Assembly (NCBI RefSeq): GCF_002556545.1
Contig: NZ_CP022685.1
Location: 1,488,001-1,552,000 of the forward strand
Direction: 5' to 3'
From: Streptomyces formicae
GTDB lineage: Bacteria > Actinomycetota > Actinomycetes > Streptomycetales > Streptomycetaceae
DNA length: 64,000 nt
Shown: positions 1-22,400 of the stretch, one piece after another
Numbering within the stretch: position 1 is the stretch's first letter
How the letters are laid out: every line of letters begins with the position of its first letter
The notes under the pieces: generated by a model
Told to the model about the DNA's origin: nothing
The model's input: the letters and a program-made list of their open reading frames with translations, nothing else
The model's database searches: none
Translations under genes and position numbers: made by a program

Positions 1-165
1 CGCACTCCCCTCCGCCGCGAAGACCAGCTCGCGCAGCGACCTGCCGATCAGCGGGTCGAGGACCGCGCACACCTCGTCGAAGGCGGCCGCGAACACCGGG
101 AACGCCTCGTACAACTCACGCCCCATGCCAGGGCGTTGGCTCCCCTGGCCGGTGAACATCAGAGC
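1..165. repeat. Start of AT repeat matching the loading AT (8435-8600)
   Basis: The first 165 bp are nearly identical to about 8435-8600, the N-terminal part of the loading-module AT. The repeat continues past the window edge. It suggests that the AT of PKS A module 2 is also malonyl-specific, though its HAFH/YASH motif is not visible here. Confidence 0.65.
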
Positions 166-3100
166 CGTGCGGCCGCTGTCCGCACTCGTGCCGCGCACCA
201 CGTTCGCCGTGTTCTCGCCGCGGGCGAGCGCGGCCAGGCCCTCCAGGAGTTCGGCCCGGTCCTCGCCGAGCACCACCGCGCGCCGGTCGAAGGCGGTGCG
301 GCCCGTCGTGAGGGTGCGGGCGATCTCGCGCGGCCGGAACGTGCCGTCGGAGTCGGACGCCAGGTGCGCGTGCAGCCGTGCCGCCTGGTCGCGCAGCGCC
401 TCGGGGGAACGCGCGGACAGGGCCCAGGCGACCGGCGCCGGGGACGGCTCCTCCTCGCCGGACCGCTCGGTGTCCGCCTCCGAGTCGGCGGCCTGTTCGA
501 GGATGACGTGGGCGTTGGTGCCGCTGATGCCGAACGAGGAGACGGCGGCCCTGCGCGGCCTGTCGAGCTCGGGCCAGACCTGCTCCTCCGCGAGCAGCGA
601 CACGGCGCCGGTGGACCAGTCGACGTGCGGAGACGGCTCCTCGACGTACAGCGTGCGCGGCAGGACGCCCGCGCGCAGGGCCGTCACCATCTTGATGACG
701 CCGCCGACGCCCGCCGCGGCCTGGGTGTGACCGATGTTGGACTTCAACGAGCCGAGCCACAGCGGCTGTTCGGCCGTGTGCTCCTGGCCGTACGTGGCGA
801 GCAGCGCCTGTGCCTCGATGGGGTCGCCGAGGCGGGTGCCCGTGCCGTGCGCCTCGACCGCGTCGACCTCGGACGCGGTCAGGCCCGCGCTGTGCAGGGC
901 CTGCCGGATGACCCGCTCCTGCGAAGGTCCGTTCGGCGCGGTCAGACCGTTGCTCGCGCCGTCCTGGTTGACGGCCGAGCCGCGCAGGACCGCGAGGACG
1001 GGGTGGCCGTTGCGGCGCGCGTCGGAGAGCCGCTCCACCAGGAGCATGCCGACGCCCTCCGACCAGCCCGCGCCGTCCGCGTCGGCGGAGAAGGACTTGC
1101 AGCGGCCGTCGGGGGCCATGCCGCGCTGCCTGCTGAATTCGATGAAGACGCTCGGCGTCGCCATGACGGTGACACCGCCCGCGAGGGCGAGCGAGCACTC
1201 GCCCTGGCGCAGGGCCTGCGCGGCAAGGTGCAGCGCCACGAGGGACGACGAGCACGCCGTGTCCACCGTCACCGCCGGGCCCTCGAAGCCGAAGGTGTAG
1301 GAGACCCGGCCGGTGGCGACACTGCCCCGGCTGCCGTTGTTCAGGTAGCCCTCGAACCCTTCGGGGGCGGTGTGCAGCCGCGAGCCGTAGTCGTCGTACA
1401 TCACACCGGCGAACACGCCGGTGCTGCTGCCGCGCAGGCTGTGCGGATCGATCCCGGCCCGCTCGACGGCCTCCCACGACGTCTCCAGGAGCAGCCGCTG
1501 CTGCGGGTCCATGGCGAGCGCCTCACGCGGGCTGATGCCGAAGAACTCCGCGTCGAAGCCGTCGGCGTCGTGGAGGAAGCCGCCCTCCTTCGCGTACGTG
1601 GTGCCTTCGCGGTCCGGGTCGGGGTGGTAGAGCCGCTCCGCGTCCCAGCCGCGCCCCTCGGGGAACTCCCCCACGGCGTCGACGCCTTCGGCCACCACGC
1701 GCCACAGGTCCTCGGGCGAGCCGACGCCGCCGGGGTAGCGGCAGCTCATGGCGATGATCGCGATCGGGTCGTCGTCCAGGGGCGCCCCCGGCCCCGGTCG
1801 CGGCACGGCGGCCGGAACGACGGCAGTGCCGCCGGACACGCGCCCCGCGAGATGGGCCACCACGGCGTCGGGCGTCGGGTGGTCGAAGACGAGGGTGGCG
1901 GGGAGCTGGAGGCCGGTGGCCGCGTTGAGGCGGTTGCGCAGCTCCACGGAGATCAGCGAGTCGAAGCCCGCGTCCTTGAAGCTGCGCGCCCCTTCGACGG
2001 CTCCGGCGTCGGCGTGTCCGAGGACAGTGGCGACCTGCGTACGGACCAGGTCCCGCAGCGCGAGGTCCCGGTCAGTCGCCGGGAGCGCGGCGATGCGCTC
2101 CGTCCAAGAGGCGCCGCCCGTCGCGGCGACGGCCGCCGCCGCGCGGCGCGCGGGAGCCCTGACGAGCCCGCGGAGCACGGCGGGCAGCAGCCCGGAGGCG
2201 GCCTGCGCGCGCAGCGCACGCTGGTCCAGCTTCGCCGGTACGAGGACGGCATCGTCGGCGGCGAGCGCCGCGTCGAGCAGGGCGAGGCCCTGCTCCGACG
2301 TCATCGGCGCGACACCGCCGCGCGACATCCGCGCGATGTCGGCCGCGTCCAGGTGGCCCGTCATGCCGGTGGCCTGGCCCCAGAGCCCCCAGGCGAGGGA
2401 GGTCGCGGGCAGCCCCTGGGCGCGGCGGTGCGCGGCGAGGGCGTCCAGGAAGCCGTTCGCGGCCGTGTAGTTGGCCTGTCCCGCGTTGCCGAGGGTCGCC
2501 GTGACCGAGGAGAAGAGCACGAAGGCCGCGAGGTCCGCGCCCAGGTCGCGGGTGAGCTCGTGGAGGTGCCAGGCCGCGTCGGCCTTCGGGCGCAGCACGG
2601 CGTCGAACCGCTCGGGCGTGAGCCCCCCGAGCGTGCTGTCGTCGAGGGTGCCCGCCGTGTGGAACACGGCGGTGAGGGGGTGCGCGGCGGGGATGCCCGC
2701 GAGGAGCGCCGCCACCGCGTCCCGGTCCGCGACGTCGCAGGCGACGACCTCCACATCGGCGCCCAGCGCGGTGAGCTCGGCCGTCAGATCGGCCGCGCCC
2801 GGCGCGTCGGCACCGCGCCTGCTCGCGAGGAGGAGCCGGGTGACGCCGTGGCCGGTCACGAGGTGCCGGGCGACGAGGGTGCCGAGGGTGCCGGACGCGC
2901 CGGTGATCAGGACGGTGCCGTCGGACAGCGCCTGTGCGGTGGTCTCGCTCCCGGCCGCTTCCGCCGGGCTCGCGGGCGGCTGTGCCCGTACGAGCCTGGG
3001 AAGGTGCGCCGTGCCGTCCCGCAGGGCGAGTTCGGGCTCCGTGTCGGCGGCGAGGTGCGCGAGCAGGGCGGCAGGGGACGCCTCGTGCGCGTCGAGGTCG

Positions 3101-6100
3101 GCGAGGGTGATCCTGCCGGGCTGCTCGGCACGCACGCTTCTGGCGAAGCCCCATGCAGCGGCTACGGCCGGGGCGGAGGCATCGACTTCCGGGCGCACGT
3201 TCGCGGCGCCCCGTGTCACGAGTACCAGGCGCGTGTCGGACAAGGTGTCCGCGCCCGCCCAATCCTGGAGCTCGGCCAGCACCCGGTGCGTGACCGCCCG
3301 CACGGCGGCGGGTCCTTCGGCCCCTTCGGCGGGGCGGTCGACGGCCAGCAGGACGACGTCGGGTACGGGGGCTCCCGCCTCGACGGCGGCGCGCAGCGCG
3401 GCGGCGTCGGGATGGACGGAGGCGGTGGCGTGTTCGCTACGCACGGCTGCCGTCAGGTCGGCGGTGAGGGAGTCGTCGCCGCCGAGCACCGACCAGAGAG
3501 GCGAGGCCCCCTTCGGCTCGGGCGCGGGAGCCGGGGTCCACTCCATCTTGTAAAGGGAGTCGGTCGCCGCGCTCACCGCAGGGGCGAGCGCTCCGCCGGG
3601 GACGGGACGCAGCGCCAGCGAGGCCACCGAGGCGACGGGACGCCCCTCGGCGTCGGCCGCGTCGACGCGGAGCGTGTGCGGGCCCACCGGGGCGAGACGC
3701 ACGCGGAGCACCGTCGCACCGGTCGCGTACAGACGCACGCCCGACCAGACGAAGGGCAGCCGCGGCACCTCGTCGCCGTCGGCCTCGCCCTCGGAACCGT
3801 CACCGGCCGGGAGCAGCCCCGCGTGCAGGGCGGCGTCGAGGAGGGCGGGATGCAGCCCGAACTCTGCTGCGGACGCCTGCTGTTCGTCGGTGAGCAGCAC
3901 TTCGGCGTAGGTCGCGTCCGGGGTGTGCCAGGCGGCGCGTACGCCCTGGAAGACCGGACCGTAGTCGTACCCGCGCTCCGCGAGCCGGGCGTACAGCGCG
4001 TCGACGTCCAGGGCACGAGCGTCGGACGGGGGCCAGGCCCGCAGGTCGTCCGGCGCGGCATCGGCGGCCCCGTCTGCGGCGGGCGCGAGGATGCCGGTGG
4101 CGTGGCGGGTCCACGGGCCGGTCTCGTCGTCGCCCTCCGCGTCCGCTCGTGCGTACACGCTCACGGTGCGGCGGCCCGCGGCATCCGCGGCGTCCACGCC
4201 CACCTGGAGCTGGACCGTGTCGCCGGAACCGGGGGAACCGAGCAGGAGCGGTGCCTCCAGGGTGAGTTCGGCCAGTTCCTCGCAGCCGAGTTGTTCGCCC
4301 GCGTGGAGGGCGAGGTCGACGAAGGCGGTCCCGGGCAGCAGCACCGTGCCGGTCACAGCGTGATCCACAAGCCACGGCTGACCGCGCAGCGAAAGACGAC
4401 CAGTCAGCAACAGACCGTCGTCACCGGCCAGCGTCACGGCCGCGCCCAGGAAGGCATGACCGGCGGCGCTCAGACCCGCCGCCGTCACATCACCCACCGG
4501 TGCGGACGACTCCAGCCAATAGCGAGTGCGCTGGAAGGCGTACGTCGGCAGGTCCACCGGGCGCACGGACGGGAACAGGTCCGTCCAGTCGACGCCCGCG
4601 CCATGGACGTACGCCTGACCGAGAGAGGTCAGGAACCGCTCCAGGCCGCCGTCGTCGCGACGCAGCGACGGGACTACATACGCGCCGGTCTCACCGACCG
4701 CTTCGAAGGTTTCCTGGAGGCCAATGGCCAACACCGGATGGGGACTTGACTCCACAAAGATGCGATGACCGTCCGCGAGCAACGCCCGGGTGGTCTTCTC
4801 GAACTCCACCGTGGTGCGCAGATTACGGAACCAGTACTCCGCATCCAGACCTGCCGTATCCAACGACTCACCCGTCACCGTCGAATAGAAGACGACGTCC
4901 GACGACTTCGGGGAGATCGGCGCCAGCAGACGCAGCACATCCTCACGAATACGATCCACATGCGCCGAATGCGAGGCGTAATCCACCGGCACCCGACGCG
5001 CCCGCACTCCTTCGTCGGCCAGCGCCTCCATCAGCTCATCCAGCGCAGACGCCGAACCCGACACCACCGTCGACGACGGCCCATTCACCGCCGCCACCCC
5101 GATATCCGCACTCCACCGACCGATCCGGGACCGGACCTCATCAGCAGGCAACGCCACCGACACCATCCCACCCAGACCCGCCAACGCCCTGATCGCCTGA
5201 CTCCGCAACGCCACCACACGGGCGCCATCCTCAAGACTCAGCCCACCGGCCACGACCGCAGCAGCGATCTCACCCTGCGAATGACCCACCACCGCATCCG
5301 GCTCAACCCCATACGACCGCCACAACGCCGCAAGCGACACCATCACCGCCCACAACACCGGCTGCACCACATCCACCCGCTCCAACGCGACCGGATCATC
5401 CACAACCGCCAACAAATCCCACTCCACAAACGGCGAAAGCGCCTGCGCGCACTCCTCCCACCGCGCACCGAACACCGGCGAACCAGCACGCAACTCCCGC
5501 GCCATCCCCACCCACTGCGACCCCTGCCCCGGAAAGACAAACACCGACTTCCCACCCGCAACGACCCCAGCAGCCTCAGCCCCATCAGCCACCGCCGCGA
5601 GCCCTTCGAGCAACCGGTCCCGACCGGAACCGACCACAACAGCACGATGATCAAACTCGGCACGCGTACCGACCAACGCCGCACCCACACCCGCCAGATC
5701 AATCCCCGGACGCGCCTGCACATACGACGCCAACCGCGCCGCCTGCGCCCTCACCCCCTCCACACCCTTCGCCGACAACACCCACGGCACCACCGAAGGC
5801 CCTGACAGCGCAGACTCTTCCGGCCGCGCATCGCCCTGTTCGAGGATGACGTGCGCGTTGGTGCCGCTGATGCCGAACGAGGAGACGGCGGCCCTGCGCG
5901 GCCGGTCCACCTCGGGCCAGGACCGCTCCTGCGCGAGCAGCGACACCGCGCCCGCCGACCAGTCCACGTGCGGCGAGGGCTCGTCGGCGTGCAAGGTGCG
6001 CGGCAGGATTCCGGCCTGGAGGGCCAGGACCATTTTGATGACGCCGCCGACGCCCGCCGCCTGCTGAGCGTGGCCGATGTTGGACTTCAACGAGCCGAGC

Positions 6101-9100
6101 CACAGCGGCTGTTCGGCCGTGTGTTCCTTGCCGTATGTCGCGAGCAGCGCCTGCGCCTCGATCGGGTCACCCAGCTTGGTGCCCGTGCCGTGCGCCTCGA
6201 CCACGTCCACATCCGCGCCCGTCAGACCCGCGTTCGCGAGAGCCTGACGGATCACCCGCTCCTGCGAAGGACCGTTCGGCGCGGCCAGACCATTGCTCGC
6301 GCCGTCCTGGTTCACGGCCGAGCCGCGCAGCACCGCGAGCACCGGGTGGCCGTTGCGACGCGCGTCGGAGAGCCGCTCCAGGACGAGCATGCCGACGCCC
6401 TCGCCCCAGCCCGTGCCGTCCGCGTCCGCCGAGAACGCCTTGCACCGGCCGTCGGGCGAAAGGCCCTGCTGGCGGCTGAACTCCACGAACATGCCGGGGG
6501 TCGCCATGACGGTCGCGCCGCCTGCGAGCGCGAGGGAGCACTCGCCCTGTCGCAGCGCCTGCGCCGCAAGGTGCAGCGCCACGAGGGACGACGAGCACGC
6601 CGTGTCCACCGTCACCGCCGGACCCTCGAAGCCCAGCGAGTACGAGATGCGGCCCGACGCCACACTCGTGGTGCTGCCGGTGAGCAGATAGCCCTCGTAG
6701 CCGTCGGCGGGTTCGTGCAGCCGGGGGCCGTAGTCCTGGGCGGTGGCGCCGACGAAGACGCCGGTGTCACTGCCGTGCAGCGTGCCGGGGTCGATACCGG
6801 CGCGCTCAAGCGCCTCCCACGACGTCTCCAGAAGCAGCCGCTGCTGCGGATCCATCGCAGCGGCCTCGCGCGGGCTGATGCCGAAGAACTCGGCGTCGAA
6901 ACCGGCCACGTCGCGCAGGAATCCGCCGTCGCGCGTGTAGATCTTGCCGCTGCGGCCGCGCTCGGGGTCGTAGAGGCCCTCGACGTCCCAGCCCCGGTCG
7001 GTGGGCAGTCCGCCGATGGCGTCGACACCGTCGGCGACGATCCGCCAGAGGTCCTCGGGCGTCTCCACGCCGCCGGGGAAGCGGCAGCCCATGGCGACGA
7101 CGGCGAGGGGTTCGTCGGCGGCCGCGCGCCGCACCGGGCCCTGCTGCTCGGTGACGTTGCCGTCCTGCGGCAGCAGTTCGCGGACGATGTGGCGGGCGAG
7201 GACCAGCGGGGTCGGGTGGTCGTAGACGGCGGACGCGGGCAGCGCGAGGCCGGTATCGGCGACGAGCAGGTCCCTGAGCTCCACGGAGGTCAGGGAGTTG
7301 TGGCCGATCTCCTTGAAGGAGAGCGTCGGCTCGATGGCCTCGTCGGTGCCGTAGCCGAGGATGTCGCCGGTGTGCCGCAGGACCAGGCCGAGCACGTGTT
7401 CCTCGCGCCGCCGGGCGGAGAGCCCGCGCAGGCGTGCCGCCAGGCCGGTGTCGTCGAGGTCGTCGAGGTCGTCGACATCCTCGGCGGCGTCCGCCGTGGG
7501 GTGCGCCGTGGCAGCCGGTACGGCGGCGGGCGCGTCGATCCAGTGGCGCTTGCGCTGGAACGGATACGTGGGCAGCGGCACGCGTCGGTCGCGGCCCGTG
7601 CCGTGCAGGGGGCTCCAGTCGACGTCGGTGCCGCCCGCGTACGCCGCCGCGAGGGCGCGCAGGGCCGTGCGGACCTCGTCGTAGCGGCGGTTGAGCAGCG
7701 CGGCGACGACGGCGGGCTCGCCGGAGTCCAGGTCCGCCACGGTGTCCTGGACCATGGCGGTGAGGACGGGATCGGGGCCAAGCTCCAGGAAGGTGGTCAC
7801 CGACCGCTCGCGCAGCGCCCGCACACCATCGTGGAAACGAACACCGGCACGGATGTGGCCTGCCCAGTACCCCGCCGACGTCAACTCGCCCTCTGCCGCG
7901 ACCCGTCCGCTCACATTCGAGACGACCGGAATCGACGGCTCGTGATACGTCACCGTCTCCGCCACCCGACGGAACTCCTCCACCACGCCGTCCATGTGCG
8001 GCGAATGGAACGCGTGACTGACCCGCAACTCCTTCGTCTTCGCACCACGCCCGGCAAACCCCGCCGCCACCTCACGCACCGCGTCCGCGTCACCGGAGAT
8101 GACGACGGCCCGGGGGCCGTTGACCGCCGCCAGGTTCACCCGGCCTTGGTGGCGCTCCAGTTCGGGCAGTACGTCGGACTCGGGCGCGGCGAGGGCGATC
8201 ATCGCGCCGCCCTCGGGCGCCCTGTCCATCAGCCGCCCGCGCGCGACGACGAGGACCGCCGCGTCCTCCAGCGAGAACACCCCGGCCACGTGGGCCGCGG
8301 CGAGTTCACCGACGGAGTGGCCGATGAGCAGGTCGGGCGTGACGCCGAAGGACTCCACCAGGCGGTGCAGCGCGACCTCGACGGCGAACAGGGCAGGCTG
8401 CGTGAAGGCGGTACGGTGCAGCAGTTCCTCCTCCGCGCTCCCCTCCGCCGCGAAGACCAGCTCGCGCAACGACCGCCCGAGCAGCGGGTCGAACGCCGCG
8501 CACACCTCGTCGAAGGCGGCCGCGAACACCGGGAACGCCTCGTACAACTCACGCCCCATGCCCGGACGCTGGCTGCCCTGCCCGGTGAAGAGGAAGGCGG
8601 TGCGTCCTTCCGTGGTGGACGTGCCGCGCACCACGTCCCGCGTGCTCTCGCCGCGGGCGAGCGCGGCCAGACCCTCCAGGAGTCCGGCCCGGTCCTTGCC
8701 GAGCACCACCGCGCGCCGGTCGAAGGCGGTGCGGGAGGTGGCGAGCGACAGGGCGACGTCGGCGGGGTCGAGTTCGGGGCGGGCCTCGGTGAAGTCCCGC
8801 AGCCGCGCCGCCTGGTCGCGCAGCGCGCGGTCGGTGCGCGCGGAGAGCACCCACGGCGCCGAGGGACGGAGCGGCTGCCCGGCGTCCCGGGTGGGCGACG
8901 TCGTCCGCCCCGGCGCCTCGGCGACGACGACGTGGCAGTTCGTGCCGCCCATGCCGAACGAGGAGACTCCGGCGATCAGCCGCTCATCGGGGCTCGGCCA
9001 GGGCGTGTGCTCGGTCTGCACCCGCAGGCGGTACGCGTCGAGCGGGATGTCGGGGTGGGGCGTGGCGAAGTTGAGGGCCCGAGGGATCTCCCGGTGTCCC

Positions 9101-10221
9101 ACCGCGAGCGCCGCCTTGATGAGGGCGACGATGCCCGCGGCGCCCTCCAGGTGGCCGACGTTGGTCTTGGCGGAGCCGACGAGCAGCGGGTTGTCCGGCG
9201 TGCGCGTGGGGGCGAAGACGGCGCCGAGCGCGGCCGCCTCGACGGGGTCGCCCGCCTTGGTGCCGGTGCCGTGCAGCTCCACGTAGCCGACCTCGGCCGG
9301 GGTCACGCCCGCGTGTTCGTGGGCGAGCCGGATGACGGCTTCCTGTGCGCCCCGGTCGGGGACGGTGAGGCCGCGGCCACCGCCGTCGTTGTTGACGGCG
9401 CCGCCGAGGATGACGGAGAGGATGTCGTCGCCGTCGGCCTCGGCGTCCGCGAGCCGCTTGAGGACGACGATCCCGCCGCCCTCGCCGCGTACGTAGCCGT
9501 TGGCGCGCGCGTCGAAGGTGTAGCAGCGGCTGTCGGGCGAGAGTCCGCCGAACTTGGTGACGGAGACGCTGCTCTCCGGCGCCAGGATGAGGTTGACGCC
9601 GCCCGCGACGGCGAGCGCGGACTCGCCCTTGCGCAGGCTCTCGCACGCCTGGTGGACGGCGACGAGCGCCGAGGACTGGCCGGTGTCGACGACCAGGCTC
9701 GGGCCGCGCAGGCCCAGCTGGTAGGAGACGCGGTTGGCGATGATGCCGCGGTGCAGGCCCGTCGAGGTGAACGGGCCGATGGCGGCGGCACCCGCCCGGT
9801 GCAGCAGCGTCGCGTAGTCGTCGAGCATCGCCCCCGCGAAGACGCCGGTGCGGGTGCCGCGCAGGTCACCGGGGACGATGCCCGCGTTCTCCAGGGCCTC
9901 CCAGGCGAGTTCGAGCACGAGGCGCTGCTGCGGGTCCATGGCGGCGGCCTCGCGCGGCGCGATGCCGAAGAAGCGGGCGTCGAAGCCGTCGACCCGGTCG
10001 AGGAATCCGGCCTGGTGGGCATGCGTGGTGCCGGGGGCCGTGGGGTCGGCGTCGTAGAAATCGGCGGCGTTCCAGCGGTCGGCGGGCACGTCGCGCAGGG
10101 CGTGCTCGCCGTCGCGCAGGAGCTGCCAGAAGGCGTCGGGGTCGGGTGAGCCGGGCAGACGGCACGCCACGCCGACGATCGCGATGGCGTGGGCGTCCTG
10201 CGACTTCTTGCTGGTGGTCAT
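1..10221 (-). CDS. Type I modular PKS with KSQ loading module (PKS A), 3' end outside window
   Basis: A multimodular polyketide synthase running off the left edge; 3,407 residues are visible. The ATG at 10221 sits 6 nt after a GAGAGG ribosome site and 14 nt after the PKS B stop, so the two are probably translationally coupled. Domains on the minus strand (approximate): KSQ 10190-8910, AT 8590-7560, ACP 7400-7200; KS 7120-5830, AT 5540-4530, DH 4480-3600, KR 3560-2290, ACP 2090-1850; KS 1765-485; AT from 165 outward. The first KS reads [11 protein letters not shown], with Gln for the active Cys, so it should decarboxylate malonyl-ACP to an acetyl starter. The loading AT has GHSVGE and HAFH (malonyl). 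The module 1 AT has GHSQGE and YASH (methylmalonyl), its DH keeps [11 protein letters not shown] and its KR has LDD plus the catalytic Tyr (B-type). There is no N-terminal docking helix, as expected for a first subunit. No ER fits in module 1. Confidence 0.96.
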   Translation of the reverse strand, partial: MTTSKKSQDAHAIAIVGVACRLPGSPDPDAFWQLLRDGEHALRDVPADRWNAADFYDADPTAPGTTHAHQAGFLDRVDGFDARFFGIAPREAAAMDPQQRLVLELAWEALENAGIVPGDLRGTRTGVFAGAMLDDYATLLHRAGAAAIGPFTSTGLHRGIIANRVSYQLGLRGPSLVVDTGQSSALVAVHQACESLRKGESALAVAGGVNLILAPESSVSVTKFGGLSPDSRCYTFDARANGYVRGEGGGIVVLKRLADAEADGDDILSVILGGAVNNDGGGRGLTVPDRGAQEAVIRLAHEHAGVTPAEVGYVELHGTGTKAGDPVEAAALGAVFAPTRTPDNPLLVGSAKTNVGHLEGAAGIVALIKAALAVGHREIPRALNFATPHPDIPLDAYRLRVQTEHTPWPSPDERLIAGVSSFGMGGTNCHVVVAEAPGRTTSPTRDAGQPLRPSAPWVLSARTDRALRDQAARLRDFTEARPELDPADVALSLATSRTAFDRRAVVLGKDRAGLLEGLAALARGESTRDVVRGTSTTEGRTAFLFTGQGSQRPGMGRELYEAFPVFAAAFDEVCAAFDPLLGRSLRELVFAAEGSAEEELLHRTAFTQPALFAVEVALHRLVESFGVTPDLLIGHSVGELAAAHVAGVFSLEDAAVLVVARGRLMDRAPEGGAMIALAAPESDVLPELERHQGRVNLAAVNGPRAVVISGDADAVREVAAGFAGRGAKTKELRVSHAFHSPHMDGVVEEFRRVAETVTYHEPSIPVVSNVSGRVAAEGELTSAGYWAGHIRAGVRFHDGVRALRERSVTTFLELGPDPVLTAMVQDTVADLDSGEPAVVAALLNRRYDEVRTALRALAAAYAGGTDVDWSPLHGTGRDRRVPLPTYPFQRKRHWIDAPAAVPAATAHPTADAAEDVDDLDDLDDTGLAARLRGLSARRREEHVLGLVLRHTGDILGYGTDEAIEPTLSFKEIGHNSLTSVELRDLLVADTGLALPASAVYDHPTPLVLARHIVRELLPQDGNVTEQQGPVRRAAADEPLAVVAMGCRFPGGVETPEDLWRIVADGVDAIGGLPTDRGWDVEGLYDPERGRSGKIYTRDGGFLRDVAGFDAEFFGISPREAAAMDPQQRLLLETSWEALERAGIDPGTLHGSDTGVFVGATAQDYGPRLHEPADGYEGYLLTGSTTSVASGRISYSLGFEGPAVTVDTACSSSLVALHLAAQALRQGECSLALAGGATVMATPGMFVEFSRQQGLSPDGRCKAFSADADGTGWGEGVGMLVLERLSDARRNGHPVLAVLRGSAVNQDGASNGLAAPNGPSQERVIRQALANAGLTGADVDVVEAHGTGTKLGDPIEAQALLATYGKEHTAEQPLWLGSLKSNIGHAQQAAGVGGVIKMVLALQAGILPRTLHADEPSPHVDWSAGAVSLLAQERSWPEVDRPRRAAVSSFGISGTNAHVILEQGDARPEESALSGPSVVPWVLSAKGVEGVRAQAARLASYVQARPGIDLAGVGAALVGTRAEFDHRAVVVGSGRDRLLEGLAAVADGAEAAGVVAGGKSVFVFPGQGSQWVGMARELRAGSPVFGARWEECAQALSPFVEWDLLAVVDDPVALERVDVVQPVLWAVMVSLAALWRSYGVEPDAVVGHSQGEIAAAVVAGGLSLEDGARVVALRSQAIRALAGLGGMVSVALPADEVRSRIGRWSADIGVAAVNGPSSTVVSGSASALDELMEALADEGVRARRVPVDYASHSAHVDRIREDVLRLLAPISPKSSDVVFYSTVTGESLDTAGLDAEYWFRNLRTTVEFEKTTRALLADGHRIFVESSPHPVLAIGLQETFEAVGETGAYVVPSLRRDDGGLERFLTSLGQAYVHGAGVDWTDLFPSVRPVDLPTYAFQRTRYWLESSAPVGDVTAAGLSAAGHAFLGAAVTLAGDDGLLLTGRLSLRGQPWLVDHAVTGTVLLPGTAFVDLALHAGEQLGCEELAELTLEAPLLLGSPGSGDTVQLQVGVDAADAAGRRTVSVYARADAEGDDETGPWTRHATGILAPAADGAADAAPDDLRAWPPSDARALDVDALYARLAERGYDYGPVFQGVRAAWHTPDATYAEVLLTDEQQASAAEFGLHPALLDAALHAGLLPAGDGSEGEADGDEVPRLPFVWSGVRLYATGATVLRVRLAPVGPHTLRVDAADAEGRPVASVASLALRPVPGGALAPAVSAATDSLYKMEWTPAPAPEPKGASPLWSVLGGDDSLTADLTAAVRSEHATASVHPDAAALRAAVEAGAPVPDVVLLAVDRPAEGAEGPAAVRAVTHRVLAELQDWAGADTLSDTRLVLVTRGAANVRPEVDASAPAVAAAWGFARSVRAEQPGRITLADLDAHEASPAALLAHLAADTEPELALRDGTAHLPRLVRAQPPASPAEAAGSETTAQALSDGTVLITGASGTLGTLVARHLVTGHGVTRLLLASRRGADAPGAADLTAELTALGADVEVVACDVADRDAVAALLAGIPAAHPLTAVFHTAGTLDDSTLGGLTPERFDAVLRPKADAAWHLHELTRDLGADLAAFVLFSSVTATLGNAGQANYTAANGFLDALAAHRRAQGLPATSLAWGLWGQATGMTGHLDAADIARMSRGGVAPMTSEQGLALLDAALAADDAVLVPAKLDQRALRAQAASGLLPAVLRGLVRAPARRAAAAVAATGGASWTERIAALPATDRDLALRDLVRTQVATVLGHADAGAVEGARSFKDAGFDSLISVELRNRLNAATGLQLPATLVFDHPTPDAVVAHLAGRVSGGTAVVPAAVPRPGPGAPLDDDPIAIIAMSCRYPGGVGSPEDLWRVVAEGVDAVGEFPEGRGWDAERLYHPDPDREGTTYAKEGGFLHDADGFDAEFFGISPREALAMDPQQRLLLETSWEAVERAGIDPHSLRGSSTGVFAGVMYDDYGSRLHTAPEGFEGYLNNGSRGSVATGRVSYTFGFEGPAVTVDTACSSSLVALHLAAQALRQGECSLALAGGVTVMATPSVFIEFSRQRGMAPDGRCKSFSADADGAGWSEGVGMLLVERLSDARRNGHPVLAVLRGSAVNQDGASNGLTAPNGPSQERVIRQALHSAGLTASEVDAVEAHGTGTRLGDPIEAQALLATYGQEHTAEQPLWLGSLKSNIGHTQAAAGVGGVIKMVTALRAGVLPRTLYVEEPSPHVDWSTGAVSLLAEEQVWPELDRPRRAAVSSFGISGTNAHVILEQAADSEADTERSGEEEPSPAPVAWALSARSPEALRDQAARLHAHLASDSDGTFRPREIARTLTTGRTAFDRRAVVLGEDRAELLEGLAALARGENTANVVRGTSADSGRTALMFTGQGSQRPGMGRELYEAFPVFAAAFDEVCAVLDPLIGRSLRELVFAAEGSA
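4285..5810. repeat. Near-identical AT/DH cassette, copy 1 (PKS A module 1)
   Basis: Near-identical at nucleotide level to 12890-14416 (offset about 8,606 bp). It spans the KS-AT linker ([11 protein letters not shown]), the whole methylmalonyl AT and the start of the DH up to [11 protein letters not shown]. Outside these borders the modules diverge. It uses TTG, GAT, GTT and GGT codons far more than its surroundings. Confidence 0.85.
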
Positions 10222-10235
10222 GAAACCTCTCACCC

Positions 10236-22190
<11,955 letters not shown>

Positions 22191-22400
22191 GCAGAGCCAT
22201 CCCTCGATATCGCCGACACGCGCACAACCAGTGATCGCCACGCTGCGCTCGGGGACTTAGCCGTTGCTTTCCAGACGCTAAAGCGGAGCCGTTTAGGCAG
22301 TCTTTAGACCACGTCGCCAGAGTGCGACGCCGAGGTGCCCTGGCCGGGGGCGGGCCGTCGGGTACGCCCTGAACCGGCGTATCCGCTCAAGGAGATGGCT
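22191..22400. promoter_or_regulatory. Divergent promoter region between PKS B and the ABC importer operon
   Basis: A 210-bp intergenic region. Read on the PKS B strand it holds two CTAAA-type heptads exactly 11 bp apart (CTAAAGA at 22307-22301, CTAAACG at 22296-22290). SARP activators typically bind direct heptads with 11-bp periodicity. Next comes CGCTTTAG (22285-22278), then AAAG and TAAGTCCCC, a block also present at the same distance upstream of PKS C. For the importer operon the same heptads read TTTAGG and TTTAGA. These elements are visible in the sequence; the regulator assignment is inference from the SARP gene at 36.2 kb. Confidence 0.55.

Noticed and set aside
2930..3600. A possible ER between DH and KR in PKS A module 1
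   Set aside because: Only about 600 bp separate the DH end from the KR NADPH motif, enough for the KR structural half but not for an ER; no ER motif is visible.
136..10149. Long plus-strand frames opposite PKS A (136-4749, 5851-10149) and similar ones at 10323, 14457 and 18648
   Set aside because: They have the same antisense shadow composition, no ribosome sites and no family resemblance.
22335..22400. A longer start (22335) for the substrate-binding lipoprotein
   Set aside because: It would bury the signal peptide behind about 20 extra residues and lacks a ribosome site; the lipobox spacing fits the later start.
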